Positions 9,122 through 16,742 of a stretch of DNA of 64,000 bases are shown one piece after another. The position numbers and the translations under genes are program-made. The stretch lies in the NCBI RefSeq assembly GCF_001685355.1, contig NZ_CP016438.1:10230001-10294000 (forward strand). Reading direction: 5' to 3'. The DNA comes from Streptomyces lincolnensis. Lineage in GTDB: Bacteria > Actinomycetota > Actinomycetes > Streptomycetales > Streptomycetaceae. Below the pieces are notes generated by a model. That model worked only from the letters and a program-made list of their open reading frames with translations. It had not been told where the DNA came from and made no database searches. Numbering within the stretch: the stretch's first letter is position 1; the number at the start of each line of letters is the position of its first letter.

Positions 9122-9253
9122 AGCGCAAATCGTCGTGGAGCGTCCAGGACGTGTCCAACGGTTTTCGCGGTGGCCTATACACGCCCCGACCAGACTGAGG
9201 CCCCACCTACTCGGCCCTACCCACGACCCGGTGAACCTTCCCGGTCAGAGCAC

Positions 9254-9302
9254 TAGCGAGTGCCGCTCGGTCGGGGACATGCCGCCGTCGAGGAAAGCGG
9301 AG
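9254..9302 (-). pseudogene. IS5-family transposase remnant, right part
   Basis: The minus frame reads FPRRRHVPDRAALA up to the TA where the IS630 element begins, and continues in phase into SVMYVLRTG at 7364 when the element is removed. It is the N-terminal part of the same dead IS5 transposase. The segment begins right at the stop of the lipoprotein gene. Confidence 0.6.
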
Positions 9303-9304
9303 CA

Positions 9305-9940
9305 TCAGCCGACGTTGAAGTCGAGATTGGTCACGTACCAGGCGTCCTCGATCTTGCTGGACTCCACGTTGACGTCCAGCTGCCCAGCCTCCAGCCCGGT
9401 GGAGTGGGACAGGATGATCTTGTCGAGGGCCTGTCCGTCGACGGTGACCTTGTCCGCGGGGACGGTCACCTTGTCACCGGCGGCCGGGACCTTGGCGACT
9501 TCCACCTGCGGATGGTCCGTGGGCGGCTCGGGCGTGAACGACTCACGGAACTTCCCGAGGTTGTCCTGCATCTGTTTCACCTCGGGGTCGTCGCTGTTGC
9601 ACTTCGCTGGGGTGCCCGCCTGCGCGGGCGCGCCAGCGGCGGCCGGTTCGCCCATCAGCAGACACGCCTCCTTCGGCTGGCCCTTGATGACCGCGGTGAC
9701 CCATGCGGCAACCGCGCCCTCGGCCGTGGACTGGTCTCCGGCGGAGGGCTTCGAGGCCGCCGAGCCGTCCTTCTTCTTCCCCCCGTCCGACTCCTCTCCG
9801 TCGGTTGCGGCTGGGCTGCTTGCGGTCGGCTTCTTGGCCGCGGCAGGGTCCGAATCGCTCGAGCACCCCGTGACACCCGCGATCGTCGCCGCCAGCGCGC
9901 CCCCGGCGATCCAGCCGACGGTCCGCTTCCTGTGGCTCAC
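9305..9940 (-). CDS. Secreted lipoprotein of unknown function
   Basis: 211 residues from a GTG at 9940. Arginine/lysine-rich start, hydrophobic stretch and lipobox AGVTGC give a lipid-anchored Cys near residue 26. A low-complexity linker rich in Ser, Ala, Lys and Asp follows, then a globular C-terminal domain with AAWVTAVIKGQPKEACLLMG and a DKVTVPADKVTVDGQ beta segment. The layout resembles small actinobacterial NTF2-like lipoproteins, but no family is certain. An AAGGA lies about 15 bases upstream of the GTG. A longer frame to 10060 has no signal-peptide logic and was not used. Confidence 0.7.
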   Translation of the reverse strand: MSHRKRTVGWIAGGALAATIAGVTGCSSDSDPAAAKKPTASSPAATDGEESDGGKKKDGSAASKPSAGDQSTAEGAVAAWVTAVIKGQPKEACLLMGEPAAAGAPAQAGTPAKCNSDDPEVKQMQDNLGKFRESFTPEPPTDHPQVEVAKVPAAGDKVTVPADKVTVDGQALDKIILSHSTGLEAGQLDVNVESSKIEDAWYVTNLDFNVG

Positions 9941-10108
9941 TAACACCGTTCCAAATCCTTCCCCTGGACAACATGGGTCTCGATGGCACCACGAGGTGAC
10001 TCTCTTCTCGGTGGCGCATCGAACAAGGAGACGAGACGGGTAGCGGAACGGTTTCGTCATGGCGGCGTCGATGTGCGGCTGGTCGATCGCCGAGCCCGCA
10101 GGCTGCCG

Positions 10109-10312
10109 TTACGCGGTACGTGCCCCGACCACGGAACACCAATTCGGCGAGCGCCCTCGGTCATCGCCCTGGGTGTGCTTGTCCTCCTTCCAGATGGTTG
10201 CTGTCTCGGAATCCAACGAGTCGGCGCCGAAGGTTGTTGTGTGGTCTACGAGGCAAACGCGGCTCGACCACAGCTCCCAGGAGAGCGAAACGATGCGGCC
10301 CTGATCCTCCAT
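10109..10312 (-). CDS. Possible small protein or gene fragment
   Basis: A minus frame with reasonable third-position G/C reads MEDQGRIVSLSWELWSSRVC and continues to a TAA (67 residues). The same frame continues upstream of the ATG with coding-like sequence (EFRFGDGLGVHLTQVRQGF), so this may be the tail of a truncated gene. No family is recognised. Nothing else supportable is seen in 9941-10695. Confidence 0.3.
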   Translation of the reverse strand: MEDQGRIVSLSWELWSSRVCLVDHTTTFGADSLDSETATIWKEDKHTQGDDRGRSPNWCSVVGARTA

Positions 10313-10695
10313 GCTCCCTCGCCGTGGCGGGGCGAAACCCTGGCGGACCTGCGTGAGGTGAACGCCCAGGCCATCGCCGAAGCGGAACTCGGCTCGAAAT
10401 TCCTTCCCGGAGGAAGGATGTGGTGAATAGGCCGCCGGAGCCGGCGGCCGCTCCGGCCCCTGGCCTGGCGGCATGCCGCCAGGGGCTGTGCCGCGTGCTG
10501 TACGCCGTCGTCGGTGCCGTCGAGGGCGTGCTTGAGCAGGCTGCGGGCCTGCGGGCGCTCCAGTTTCGATGCCATTGGGTGCATGGCAAGGGCGTCCTCG
10601 TCGGGAGTCGGGAGCCGGGAGCTCGAAGCAGGCGGAGAAGTCGTCGAGCGTCTCGGGGCTGAGTGCGAAGTACAGGGGCGTTGGACTGGGACGCG

Positions 10696-11940
10696 TCAGC
10701 GGGGGCGGAGTTCTGCCGCGGCCGTGACCGCCAGGGCGATGAGGGTCAGCAGGGACAGCAGTGCCCAGGCCGGGGTGAAGCTGCTGGTGAGGTCGACCAG
10801 CAGGCCGAGCACGGGCGGAGCGGTGACGATGGCGATCTGGTTGACGGACATGGCCAGACCGAGGGCGAAGCCGGTCTTGCCCGGTGGGGCTGCTTCGGTG
10901 ACGTAGGCGACCCACGGGCCGTACCAGCCGAAGCCGAAGAAGCCGAGCCAGACGAAGACGGCGGAAGCGACGACCGGTGCCCTCCCGGCCGGTGTCATCA
11001 GCACGGCCAGCCCGGCGATCACGGCGACCATGCAGACCAGCACGATGGCATAGCGCCCGTACCTGCTCCGGTCGCTCCATGCCGCCAGGCAGATCCGGCC
11101 CGCAACGCCCGCACCCTGGGAGGCCACCAGGACCAGGGCCGCTTTCCCGGCGCCGACCGACGACGCCTGGTGGAGGTGGAGCACGGTCAGGATGCCCACG
11201 CCGTACTGCACCGAGATCAGGCTGGTTCCCGACAGCATGATCTTCACTGTGGACGGTTCCCGGAGCATGCGTAGCCGGGCGCGGAGCTGTGCCGCTAGCG
11301 GGTCCGACGGCTCCTTGTCCTGCGGGGCGGGCGCTGTGGGCGGCCGACGGTAGCAGCCCATGAAGAGGCCGGCTCCAAGCAGCGCGACGAAGCCACCGGT
11401 CAGCAGTGTCGCCCTCCACCCGAACTCCTCAGCGACGAGTGGGAGTACGGCCGAGGCGAGCGCCGCCCCCAGCGGCAGTCCGGCCTGCCGGATACCCATG
11501 GCGAAGCCGCGCTGTGACGCGTCGAACCAAGACGCCACCGACTTGCTCCCGCCCGGCTGGACGGTGCTGTATCCCACGCCGACCACCAACAGCGCGACCA
11601 GCAGGACCGTGTATCCCGGCGCCAGGCTCGCCGCGCCCAGAGACAATCCGACCGCGCTGGCCCCGATCCCGACCACCCAGCGCTCGCTGTAGCGGTCCAG
11701 TAGCTCGCCGGCGACCAGCAGCCCGGCCAATGGCGCGAGTTGGGCCGCCGAGATCAGCAGACCCAGCTGCGCCGTGCTCAGGTCCAGGGCGCTCTGAAGG
11801 TGGACGCCGAGTGCTCCGATGCCGCCTACGAAGAAGCCGGACGCGGCTTGGGCGAAGGTGGCGATGCCCAGCACGATCCAGCGATAGCGCCACGGGTCGC
11901 GGGCCGGGGATCCGGCGCGTCCGGCGGTTTGTTGTGTCAT
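10696..11940 (-). CDS. MFS transporter
   Basis: About 414 residues with twelve predicted membrane segments. The loop 2-3 motif appears as AGELLDRYSERW, with GYSTVQPGGSKSVASWFDAS and a long central cytoplasmic loop (PPTAPAPQDKEPSDP) dividing the two six-helix halves. Closest in style to the nitrate/oxalate-like or multidrug MFS group; the substrate is not evident. The start at 11940 (MTQQTAG) leaves only 26 bp to the divergent CGNR gene, which suggests that regulator controls it. Confidence 0.85.
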   Translation of the reverse strand: MTQQTAGRAGSPARDPWRYRWIVLGIATFAQAASGFFVGGIGALGVHLQSALDLSTAQLGLLISAAQLAPLAGLLVAGELLDRYSERWVVGIGASAVGLSLGAASLAPGYTVLLVALLVVGVGYSTVQPGGSKSVASWFDASQRGFAMGIRQAGLPLGAALASAVLPLVAEEFGWRATLLTGGFVALLGAGLFMGCYRRPPTAPAPQDKEPSDPLAAQLRARLRMLREPSTVKIMLSGTSLISVQYGVGILTVLHLHQASSVGAGKAALVLVASQGAGVAGRICLAAWSDRSRYGRYAIVLVCMVAVIAGLAVLMTPAGRAPVVASAVFVWLGFFGFGWYGPWVAYVTEAAPPGKTGFALGLAMSVNQIAIVTAPPVLGLLVDLTSSFTPAWALLSLLTLIALAVTAAAELRPR

Positions 11941-11966
11941 GCCGACCACACTGTTGTAATGGTCTT
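11941..11966. promoter_or_regulatory. Divergent promoter region between MFS and CGNR genes
   Basis: Only 26 bp separate the two divergent start codons, with TTGTAATGG in the middle. The promoters must overlap each other or the coding regions, and at least one transcript is likely leaderless, as neither ATG has a Shine-Dalgarno sequence here. Such tight spacing usually means reciprocal control. Confidence 0.4.
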
Positions 11967-12491
11967 ATGCAACTCAACCCTTACGGCGAGAATGCGGTGA
12001 ACCTGGCCGCGGAGCTGGCCAATCGTCGGCCTGAGAGCTTGGATGAGCTGGCAGACCGCTGCCGCGCCGCCGGGCTCATGCTGGAGCGCCCGGTAACAGC
12101 GGACGATTTCGGCCGAGCCCAGGCCGCGCTCGACGCCTGGGAGAGGGTCGTCGACGCCGCCGGGGAGCAGGAGCGCGCCGATCTGCTGAACCGGATGCTG
12201 GCCGAGGCCGCCGCCTACCCGCGGCTGACCTCCCACGCCGGTACCGGTTGGCATCTGCACTACCGGGACGCGGAACAGCCGCTGGGCTCCGTACTGTTCA
12301 CGCTGTTCGCGGTCGGTACCGCATTGCATCTGGCGGGCCGGGGCATGCGCCGGCTGCGGCGCTGCGAGACGACCGACTGTGACCTGGCCTTCGCCGACAC
12401 CTCGCGCACCGGACGACAGCGCTACTGCTCCCAGCGCTGCGCCAACCGCGACGCCGTCCGCAGACACCGGGCGCGAGCCGCGCTCACCTGA
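11967..12491 (+). CDS. CGNR zinc-finger regulator (ABATE-domain type)
   Basis: 174 residues. The N-terminal ABATE-like helical region (NPYGENAVNLAAELANRRPE) is followed by a C-terminal zinc finger: RRCETTDCDLAFADTS then YCSQRCANRDAVRRHRAR, a CxxxxC...CxxxC pattern in the CGNR style. This family is regarded as DNA-binding transcription regulators with a ligand-sensing N-terminal part. Divergent from the MFS gene and probably its regulator. The ATG at 11967 is chosen because it starts the conserved domain; the longer upstream frame overlaps the MFS gene. Confidence 0.85.
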   Translation: MQLNPYGENAVNLAAELANRRPESLDELADRCRAAGLMLERPVTADDFGRAQAALDAWERVVDAAGEQERADLLNRMLAEAAAYPRLTSHAGTGWHLHYRDAEQPLGSVLFTLFAVGTALHLAGRGMRRLRRCETTDCDLAFADTSRTGRQRYCSQRCANRDAVRRHRARAALT

Positions 12492-12727
12492 CCAGTTGAC
12501 GGCACGAACTCATGGTCGCCCTCGCTCGTCTTGCAGCTCTGCTGGCCCGTCACCTAACCAGAAACGCCAGGAAGCTAGATCGTTGGAGAACAGTTCCCGG
12601 CGCGAAACGCCGGACGGTCCGCGTGGGGGTCCGGCAGCGGGAAGGGCCAGGAGTCTCCTTGACCTGAAGTGAGATTGAGCTTTTAGCGTGTCCTGGAGTT
12701 GATCTCTGACGACGGGAGCACGCGCTC

Positions 12728-13561
12728 ATGATCCTCGTGACCGGAGCCACCGGCAACATTGGCACTGCACTGCTGAGAGAGTTGCATGCATGCGGTGCAG
12801 GACCGCTGAGAGGGCTCACCCGTGACGCCTCACGGGCGACGTTCCCCGAAGGAGTCGAGGCCGTTGAGGGGGACTTCGCGGTGCCGGAGTCGTGGAAGCC
12901 CGCCCTGGACGGGGTGCGCTCGCTGTTCCTCCTCTCCCGTATGGGCCCGGACTCGGACATCCTCGCGGCAGCACGGCGGGCGGGTGTGGAGCACGTGGTA
13001 CTGGTGTCGTCCATCACCGTCCAGACCCATCCGCACCTGGGCCCGGCCGACGAGAACCTGGCAGTCGAGCGGCTACTCAAGGACAGCGGCATGGACTGGA
13101 CGATCCTGCGGCCGACGCAGTTCGCTTCGAACGCTCTGATGTGGGCGGGGGCGATCCGCAACCGTGAGGCGGTCCGCGCACCGTATGCGGACACGGGTCT
13201 GCCCACGATCCACCCCGCGGATATCGCGTCGGTTGCGCGAGTCGCACTGACCGAGCCCGGACACCAGGGGCGGACCCATGCCCTGACCGGCCCGGAGCCT
13301 GTGACAGCCCGGCAGCAGGTCACGGCCATCACGACAGCAGTCGGGAGGGAGGTGCCCTTCATCGAGATCAGTCGGCAGGAGGCTCACGCCCCAATGGCGG
13401 CGGTCTTCGGGGAGGAGGCAGCAGATGCGGTGCTCGACGTCATAGGCGGAGACCTCAATGACGAGCTGCTCGCGGTCCGTGACACGGTCTCGCAGATCAC
13501 TGGCTCTCCGGGCAGGACGTTCCGGCAGTGGGCTGCAGAGAATGCCGACATGTTCCGCTGA
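12728..13561 (+). CDS. NmrA-like NAD(P)-binding atypical SDR
   Basis: 277 residues. The N-terminal Rossmann motif ILVTGATGNIGTALL (2-16) is followed by VEGDF, then VVLVSSITVQTH and DWTILRPTQFASNAL, the NmrA/HSCARG arrangement (TxxRPxxF) in place of a catalytic YxxxK. These proteins are NAD(P)H-dependent quinone reductases or redox sensors. A second, truncated NmrA-like C-terminus (TPARTFRQWAHDH) lies at 52.4 kb; here the tail reads SPGRTFRQWAAEN. It stands alone, with 236 bp of unassigned sequence upstream (12492-12727). Confidence 0.85.
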   Translation: MILVTGATGNIGTALLRELHACGAGPLRGLTRDASRATFPEGVEAVEGDFAVPESWKPALDGVRSLFLLSRMGPDSDILAAARRAGVEHVVLVSSITVQTHPHLGPADENLAVERLLKDSGMDWTILRPTQFASNALMWAGAIRNREAVRAPYADTGLPTIHPADIASVARVALTEPGHQGRTHALTGPEPVTARQQVTAITTAVGREVPFIEISRQEAHAPMAAVFGEEAADAVLDVIGGDLNDELLAVRDTVSQITGSPGRTFRQWAAENADMFR

Positions 13562-13610
13562 GATACTGAGCCGGTGAGAGCCGCTCGTCTGATGGTTGTC
13601 GAACGCGGGG

Positions 13611-13800
13611 TCAGAGTGTGGGGGCCTGCTCGGCGCGGGCCTTGGTCTGGGCGAGACGGTGAGAGTCCGCGCCGGTCTCGATAATGGCTGCGTCGAAGGT
13701 GAGCCGGTCGACGATGGCCGTGCAGAGCCGTGGATCCACGAACGTGTTCGTCTATCCGCCGAAACTCTTGTTGGAGGCGATGGCATGCGGGTGCCGCTCA
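13611..13800 (-). pseudogene. IS21 istB (helper ATPase) C-terminal remnant
   Basis: Minus-strand frames give DPRLCTAIVDRLTFDAAIIE then TGADSHRLAQTKAR, matching the C-terminus of the istB remnant at 62.9-63.3 kb (DPRLCAAIVDRLTFGGDIIE). The preceding AIASNKSFGG meets a stop where the family has WTKTF, so a frameshift lies near 13755. Walker motifs are absent. Confidence 0.7.
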
Positions 13801-14003
13801 GTCAGTTCGCTGACGCTGCTGCGGATCGCAGGCCGGTCGCGGACCTCGCCGGGACTGGTCCGGCAGGCGTCCAACAGGGCGCGGGCGGTCTGGTCGGGAC
13901 GCAGGTTCTTGCCGGCCTCCAGGGTGGCGCCGGCGTCGCCCAGCGCCCAGTGCACGCCGACTTCGTATAGGTCGAGGGCGGACTGGGCTGAGGGTGAACG
14001 CAC
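13801..14003 (-). pseudogene. C-terminal fragment of an HTH regulator fused to the istB remnant
   Basis: The frame reads ALDLYEVGVHWALGDAGATL, EAGKNLRPDQTARALLDACR then SPGEVRDRPAIRSSVSELTE. This resembles the sensor/tetratricopeptide tail of large Streptomyces XRE-type regulators, not IstB. It is joined in frame with RHPHAIASNKSFGG of IstB, giving a chimeric 83-residue ORF. No N-terminal HTH is present. Identification rests on recall of the family pattern. Confidence 0.45.
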
Positions 14004-14111
14004 GTCCGGACGGAACGGCCTGGGGCAGGCGGTGGGTGGCGCCGCCGACCTCTTCAGATGTGGCCGCGCTGGGCTTGGCCGGCTCCAGCCGGAGCAGAGG
14101 GCCTGATGCCG

Positions 14112-14522
14112 TCAACCGACCTGTTTCGGTCGGAAGATGCCTCCGCAGCTTTGGTGCCTGGCCGGCCGTCGGCCATGCCCGGTGACCTTGTCCACGCACA
14201 CATGGCACATCCAGGAATCGCAGCGATCACATCGCCGCGCGTAGAGCTGGGCGCTGACATCGGCCATCGGCTCAGCCAGATCCTCCCGCGTCAGACCGAG
14301 GTTCGCGGCGATGTCCCACAAGCCCCGTTCGCCCATCGGATCGGGACGCAAGTCCTCAGGATCGATGTAGCGTCGGCAACTCACACACGTCGGATGTGGT
14401 TCAATTCGGTGGGACTCCACTTCCGACGTCGGTTCGGGTTCCGGACCCTCCTCGGGAGCTGCTTTCTCCCGCGATTCGCCGGATAGTCGACTCTTCTTGT
14501 CTCTCCCGCGGAACCATCGCAT
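14112..14522 (-). CDS. Cys-rich hypothetical protein with putative zinc-binding pairs
   Basis: 136 residues from ATG 14522 (MRWFRGRDKKSRLSG). A charged N-terminus with an acidic Pro/Glu stretch precedes a Cys-rich half: CVSCRRYIDPEDL, then RRCDRCDSWMCHVCV and a final HQSCGG. Four CxxC-like pairs suggest two zinc sites, RING- or ribbon-like. No partner gene is evident. A longer frame to 14735 has no sensible upstream sequence. Confidence 0.5.
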   Translation of the reverse strand: MRWFRGRDKKSRLSGESREKAAPEEGPEPEPTSEVESHRIEPHPTCVSCRRYIDPEDLRPDPMGERGLWDIAANLGLTREDLAEPMADVSAQLYARRCDRCDSWMCHVCVDKVTGHGRRPARHQSCGGIFRPKQVG

Positions 14523-14836
14523 GGGCGGATAGTAGTGGCGGGGATCGGGACCCCTCCCCAAGCTGCGACAGGGCGTCAGATGGCGTGTTCGCGACTCAGG
14601 AGTCAAGGCCTTCCCTCGCATGGCCGCACTACACCGTCCTGTCGGCTGACCGGCAAACCCTGACGGCCTACGACCAGAAAGACCCTGGAGAACCAGACCA
14701 CCGCGCTGGTCTCCGCCCCGCCCGAACGCCGACAATCGCGTCGGCCGCCCGACAACAGTTCACCCTCAACGACTCCTCATCGCCCCAACCAAGCCAGCGA
14801 GGTTGGATCGCTGATGAGACGTCTGGTCGACCGCGC

Positions 14837-15214
14837 CTACGGGTGCGTGTCCGTGACCGCGATGACCTCGTCGAGGTGGTCCAGGGTGGCCTGCAGGTCG
14901 TTGATCTGGGCCTGGATGCGCTCGCGCTCGACTCGCAGCATGGCTCGTTGCTCGGCGTCGGTGTGCCCGGCGTCCCAGCACGGCAGGAGTTCGGCGATCC
15001 TTCGGCTGGTGAGGCCGGCGGCGAACATCTGCTGGAAGAAGCGGATCAGGGGGATGGCGTCCTGCCGGTACAGGCGCTGGCCGGACGGGCTGCGCTCCGC
15101 GATGAGCAGCCCTTGCTGCTCGTAGTAGCGCACGGCGCGCACGGAGACGCCGGCACCTCGCGCCACCTCGCCGATGCGGATCAACTGCTCGGCCGCGGCC
15201 GCTGTGACAGTCAT
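14837..15214 (-). CDS. MerR-family transcriptional regulator
   Basis: 125 residues from ATG 15214. Canonical MerR N-terminus: IRIGEVARGAGVSVRAVRYY then EQQGLL...SGQRLYRQD (winged HTH). A C-terminal coiled coil (MLRVERERIQAQINDLQATL, DHLDEV) is the dimerisation helix. No Cys cluster for metal sensing is present, so it is a small-molecule or redox type. Divergent from the SDR gene; the region between holds a MerR-style operator. The longer frame to 15385 runs into the SDR gene and was rejected. Confidence 0.9.
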   Translation of the reverse strand: MTVTAAAAEQLIRIGEVARGAGVSVRAVRYYEQQGLLIAERSPSGQRLYRQDAIPLIRFFQQMFAAGLTSRRIAELLPCWDAGHTDAEQRAMLRVERERIQAQINDLQATLDHLDEVIAVTDTHP

Positions 15215-15251
15215 GGCGATTCCCCTCACCCCTGGCTCTGACGACCGGCAC

Positions 15252-15283
15252 TTGCCTCTGACGCTAGCGTCAGGTTTTAGCGT
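15252..15283 (+). promoter_or_regulatory. MerR-type promoter/operator of the SDR gene
   Basis: A perfect 16-bp palindrome CTGACGCTAGCGTCAG (15258-15273) lies between TTGCCT (15252-15257) and TAGCGT (15278-15283). A spacer of about 20 bp is the over-long geometry that MerR activators act on. The -10-like box ends only 7 bp before the SDR ATG at 15291, so the mRNA is likely leaderless. Confidence 0.65.
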
Positions 15284-15290
15284 ACTGGCC

Positions 15291-16019
15291 ATGGATATCA
15301 ACAACTCCGTCGCCCTTGTCACCGGAGCCAACCGCGGCCTGGGCCGCGCCTTCGCCCAACGTCTGCTCGAACGGGGCGCCCACAAGGTCTACGCGACGGC
15401 CCGCCGACCGGAGACCGTGGACCTGCCCGGGGTCGAGGTGCTGCCCCTCGACATCGCCGATCCCGCATCCGTGAGGGCCGCCGCCGAGGCTGCCCCGGAT
15501 GTTTCGCTGCTCATCAACAACGCGGGCATCAGTACGGGGACCGACCTGGTGACCGGGTCGCTGGACGCGGTGCGGCACGAGCTGGAGACCAACATGTTCG
15601 GCCACCTGGGAATGATCCGGGAGTTCGCGCCGACGCTCGCCAGGAACGGCGGGGGCGCGATCGTCAACGTCCTCTCCGCCATGTCGTGGTTCGGGGGCGA
15701 GGGCGCCAATGCCTACCACCTGACCAAGGCCGCCGCCTGGGCCATGACCAACGGTGTCCGCCTGGAGCTCGCCGAGCAGGGCACGCTCGTCACAGCGGTA
15801 CACCTCGGCATGGCCGACACCGACATGGCGGCGGGCTGGCCCGTGGACAAGATGGCGCCGTCGGACCTGGCCGACGCGGCGCTCGACGGTGTCGAGGCGG
15901 GCTCCGCCGAGGTCCTGGCCGACCAGTGGAGCCGGGACGTCAAGTCCCGTCTGCCGCTGACGCCGGAAGAGTTCAACGCCGCCATGGACCGCGCCCTGGC
16001 AGCGCTGATGGCGGCCTGA
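15291..16019 (+). CDS. Short-chain dehydrogenase/reductase (classical SDR)
   Basis: 242 residues. Cofactor motif ALVTGANRGLGRAFA (TGxxxGxG), NNAG at LLINNAGISTG, and the catalytic Ser/Tyr/Lys set in VNVLSAMSWFGGEGANAYHL followed by TK (YxxxK as AYHLTK). Length is normal. The MerR operator immediately upstream makes it the regulator's target; an oxidoreductase of a detoxification response is likely, substrate unknown. The start was put at 15291 since it begins the domain and follows the promoter. Confidence 0.9.
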   Translation: MDINNSVALVTGANRGLGRAFAQRLLERGAHKVYATARRPETVDLPGVEVLPLDIADPASVRAAAEAAPDVSLLINNAGISTGTDLVTGSLDAVRHELETNMFGHLGMIREFAPTLARNGGGAIVNVLSAMSWFGGEGANAYHLTKAAAWAMTNGVRLELAEQGTLVTAVHLGMADTDMAAGWPVDKMAPSDLADAALDGVEAGSAEVLADQWSRDVKSRLPLTPEEFNAAMDRALAALMAA

Positions 16020-16742
16020 GGGGCCCTCGGGCCGCAGGGACTTCGGTCGGCTGCTTCTCCATCGGCCTCTCGAACTCCTCTGCTTGAGGCTGAACTCGTG
16101 GTGTCGTGTCGCTGATCAGGCGGGTCCGATGGTCCGGCCGGTCTCGGCGAGGCAGCCGTCTATGAGGTGACTGCGGTACTGGATGAGGCGCAAGCCGCGT
16201 CGGATGCGCTGGTCGGGGTGTTCGGGGGACTGAAGGTCACCCACGGGCTCCCGGCCGGGCGCGCCGGCCTGCGGCGGACAGGCACTGGTCCTCGGACCAG
16301 TGCCTGTCCGGTCGGCCCTGCTCGTTTGCCGTCGCGCGGAGTTGGGCTGTGCCTGGTGGAGCCCGATCCCGGTCGCGCTGCGGCTGGAGCAGGCCGAGGA
16401 TGTCGCCGGGGCCGCCGCGGCCCGGGTCCGTCGCGTCGCCGGGAACTTCCTTGGTCTGGGGTGGTGGCGACAGGGTGACCGCGGCATTCTGATCGTCTTC
16501 GGTGCGGTGTCCGGTGCGGCGGCGTCCCGCGTATGGCCCATCGCTGGAGGGGCTGCCGGTGGAGATCCTGGAGCGGATGCGCACGGACCGCGTGATGCGC
16601 AAGCCGGTCCGGGGGCCGTGGATCTGACGCCCAGGGCGGGTGCGGGCGGCCGCCGGCTGAACACCAAGCCCCCCATGGGCTGGGGTGGGCTGCTCCTGGC
16701 TGGTGTGGGCAGATAGGCTCCTGCGCCGGAGGGGATCACGGG
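16020..16742. other. Intergenic region with a decayed minus-strand fragment
   Basis: No intact gene. A minus frame near 16116-16230 ends IRRGLRLIQYRSHLIDGCLA followed by ETG, which reads like the C-terminus of a protein, but the frame upstream is not coding-like. A perfect inverted repeat is listed separately. A GGAGGG lies just before the GTG at 16743. Confidence 0.3.
16276..16309. repeat. Perfect 16-bp inverted repeat
   Basis: Arms 16276-16291 and 16294-16309 (GGACAGGCACTGGTCC and its complement) are perfect, separated by TC. It lies in the gene-free stretch after the SDR gene. There is no T-tract, so it is either a factor-independent bidirectional stop as often seen in actinomycetes or a remnant of an element end. 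Confidence 0.7.

Larger units (their letters stand above)
7367..9253. mobile_element. IS630-family element with TA duplication and a passenger gene
   Basis: Ends are 29-bp inverted repeats at 7364-7392 and 9228-9256 that agree at 27 of 29 positions (core GACCGGGAAGGTT). Each end is flanked by TA (7365-7366 and 9254-9255), the dinucleotide IS630/Tc1-type elements duplicate. Inside are an intact-looking transposase and, tail to tail, a GNAT gene. Removing the element and one TA restores an IS5 transposase reading frame ([17 protein letters not shown]), which confirms the boundaries independently. Confidence 0.9.
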
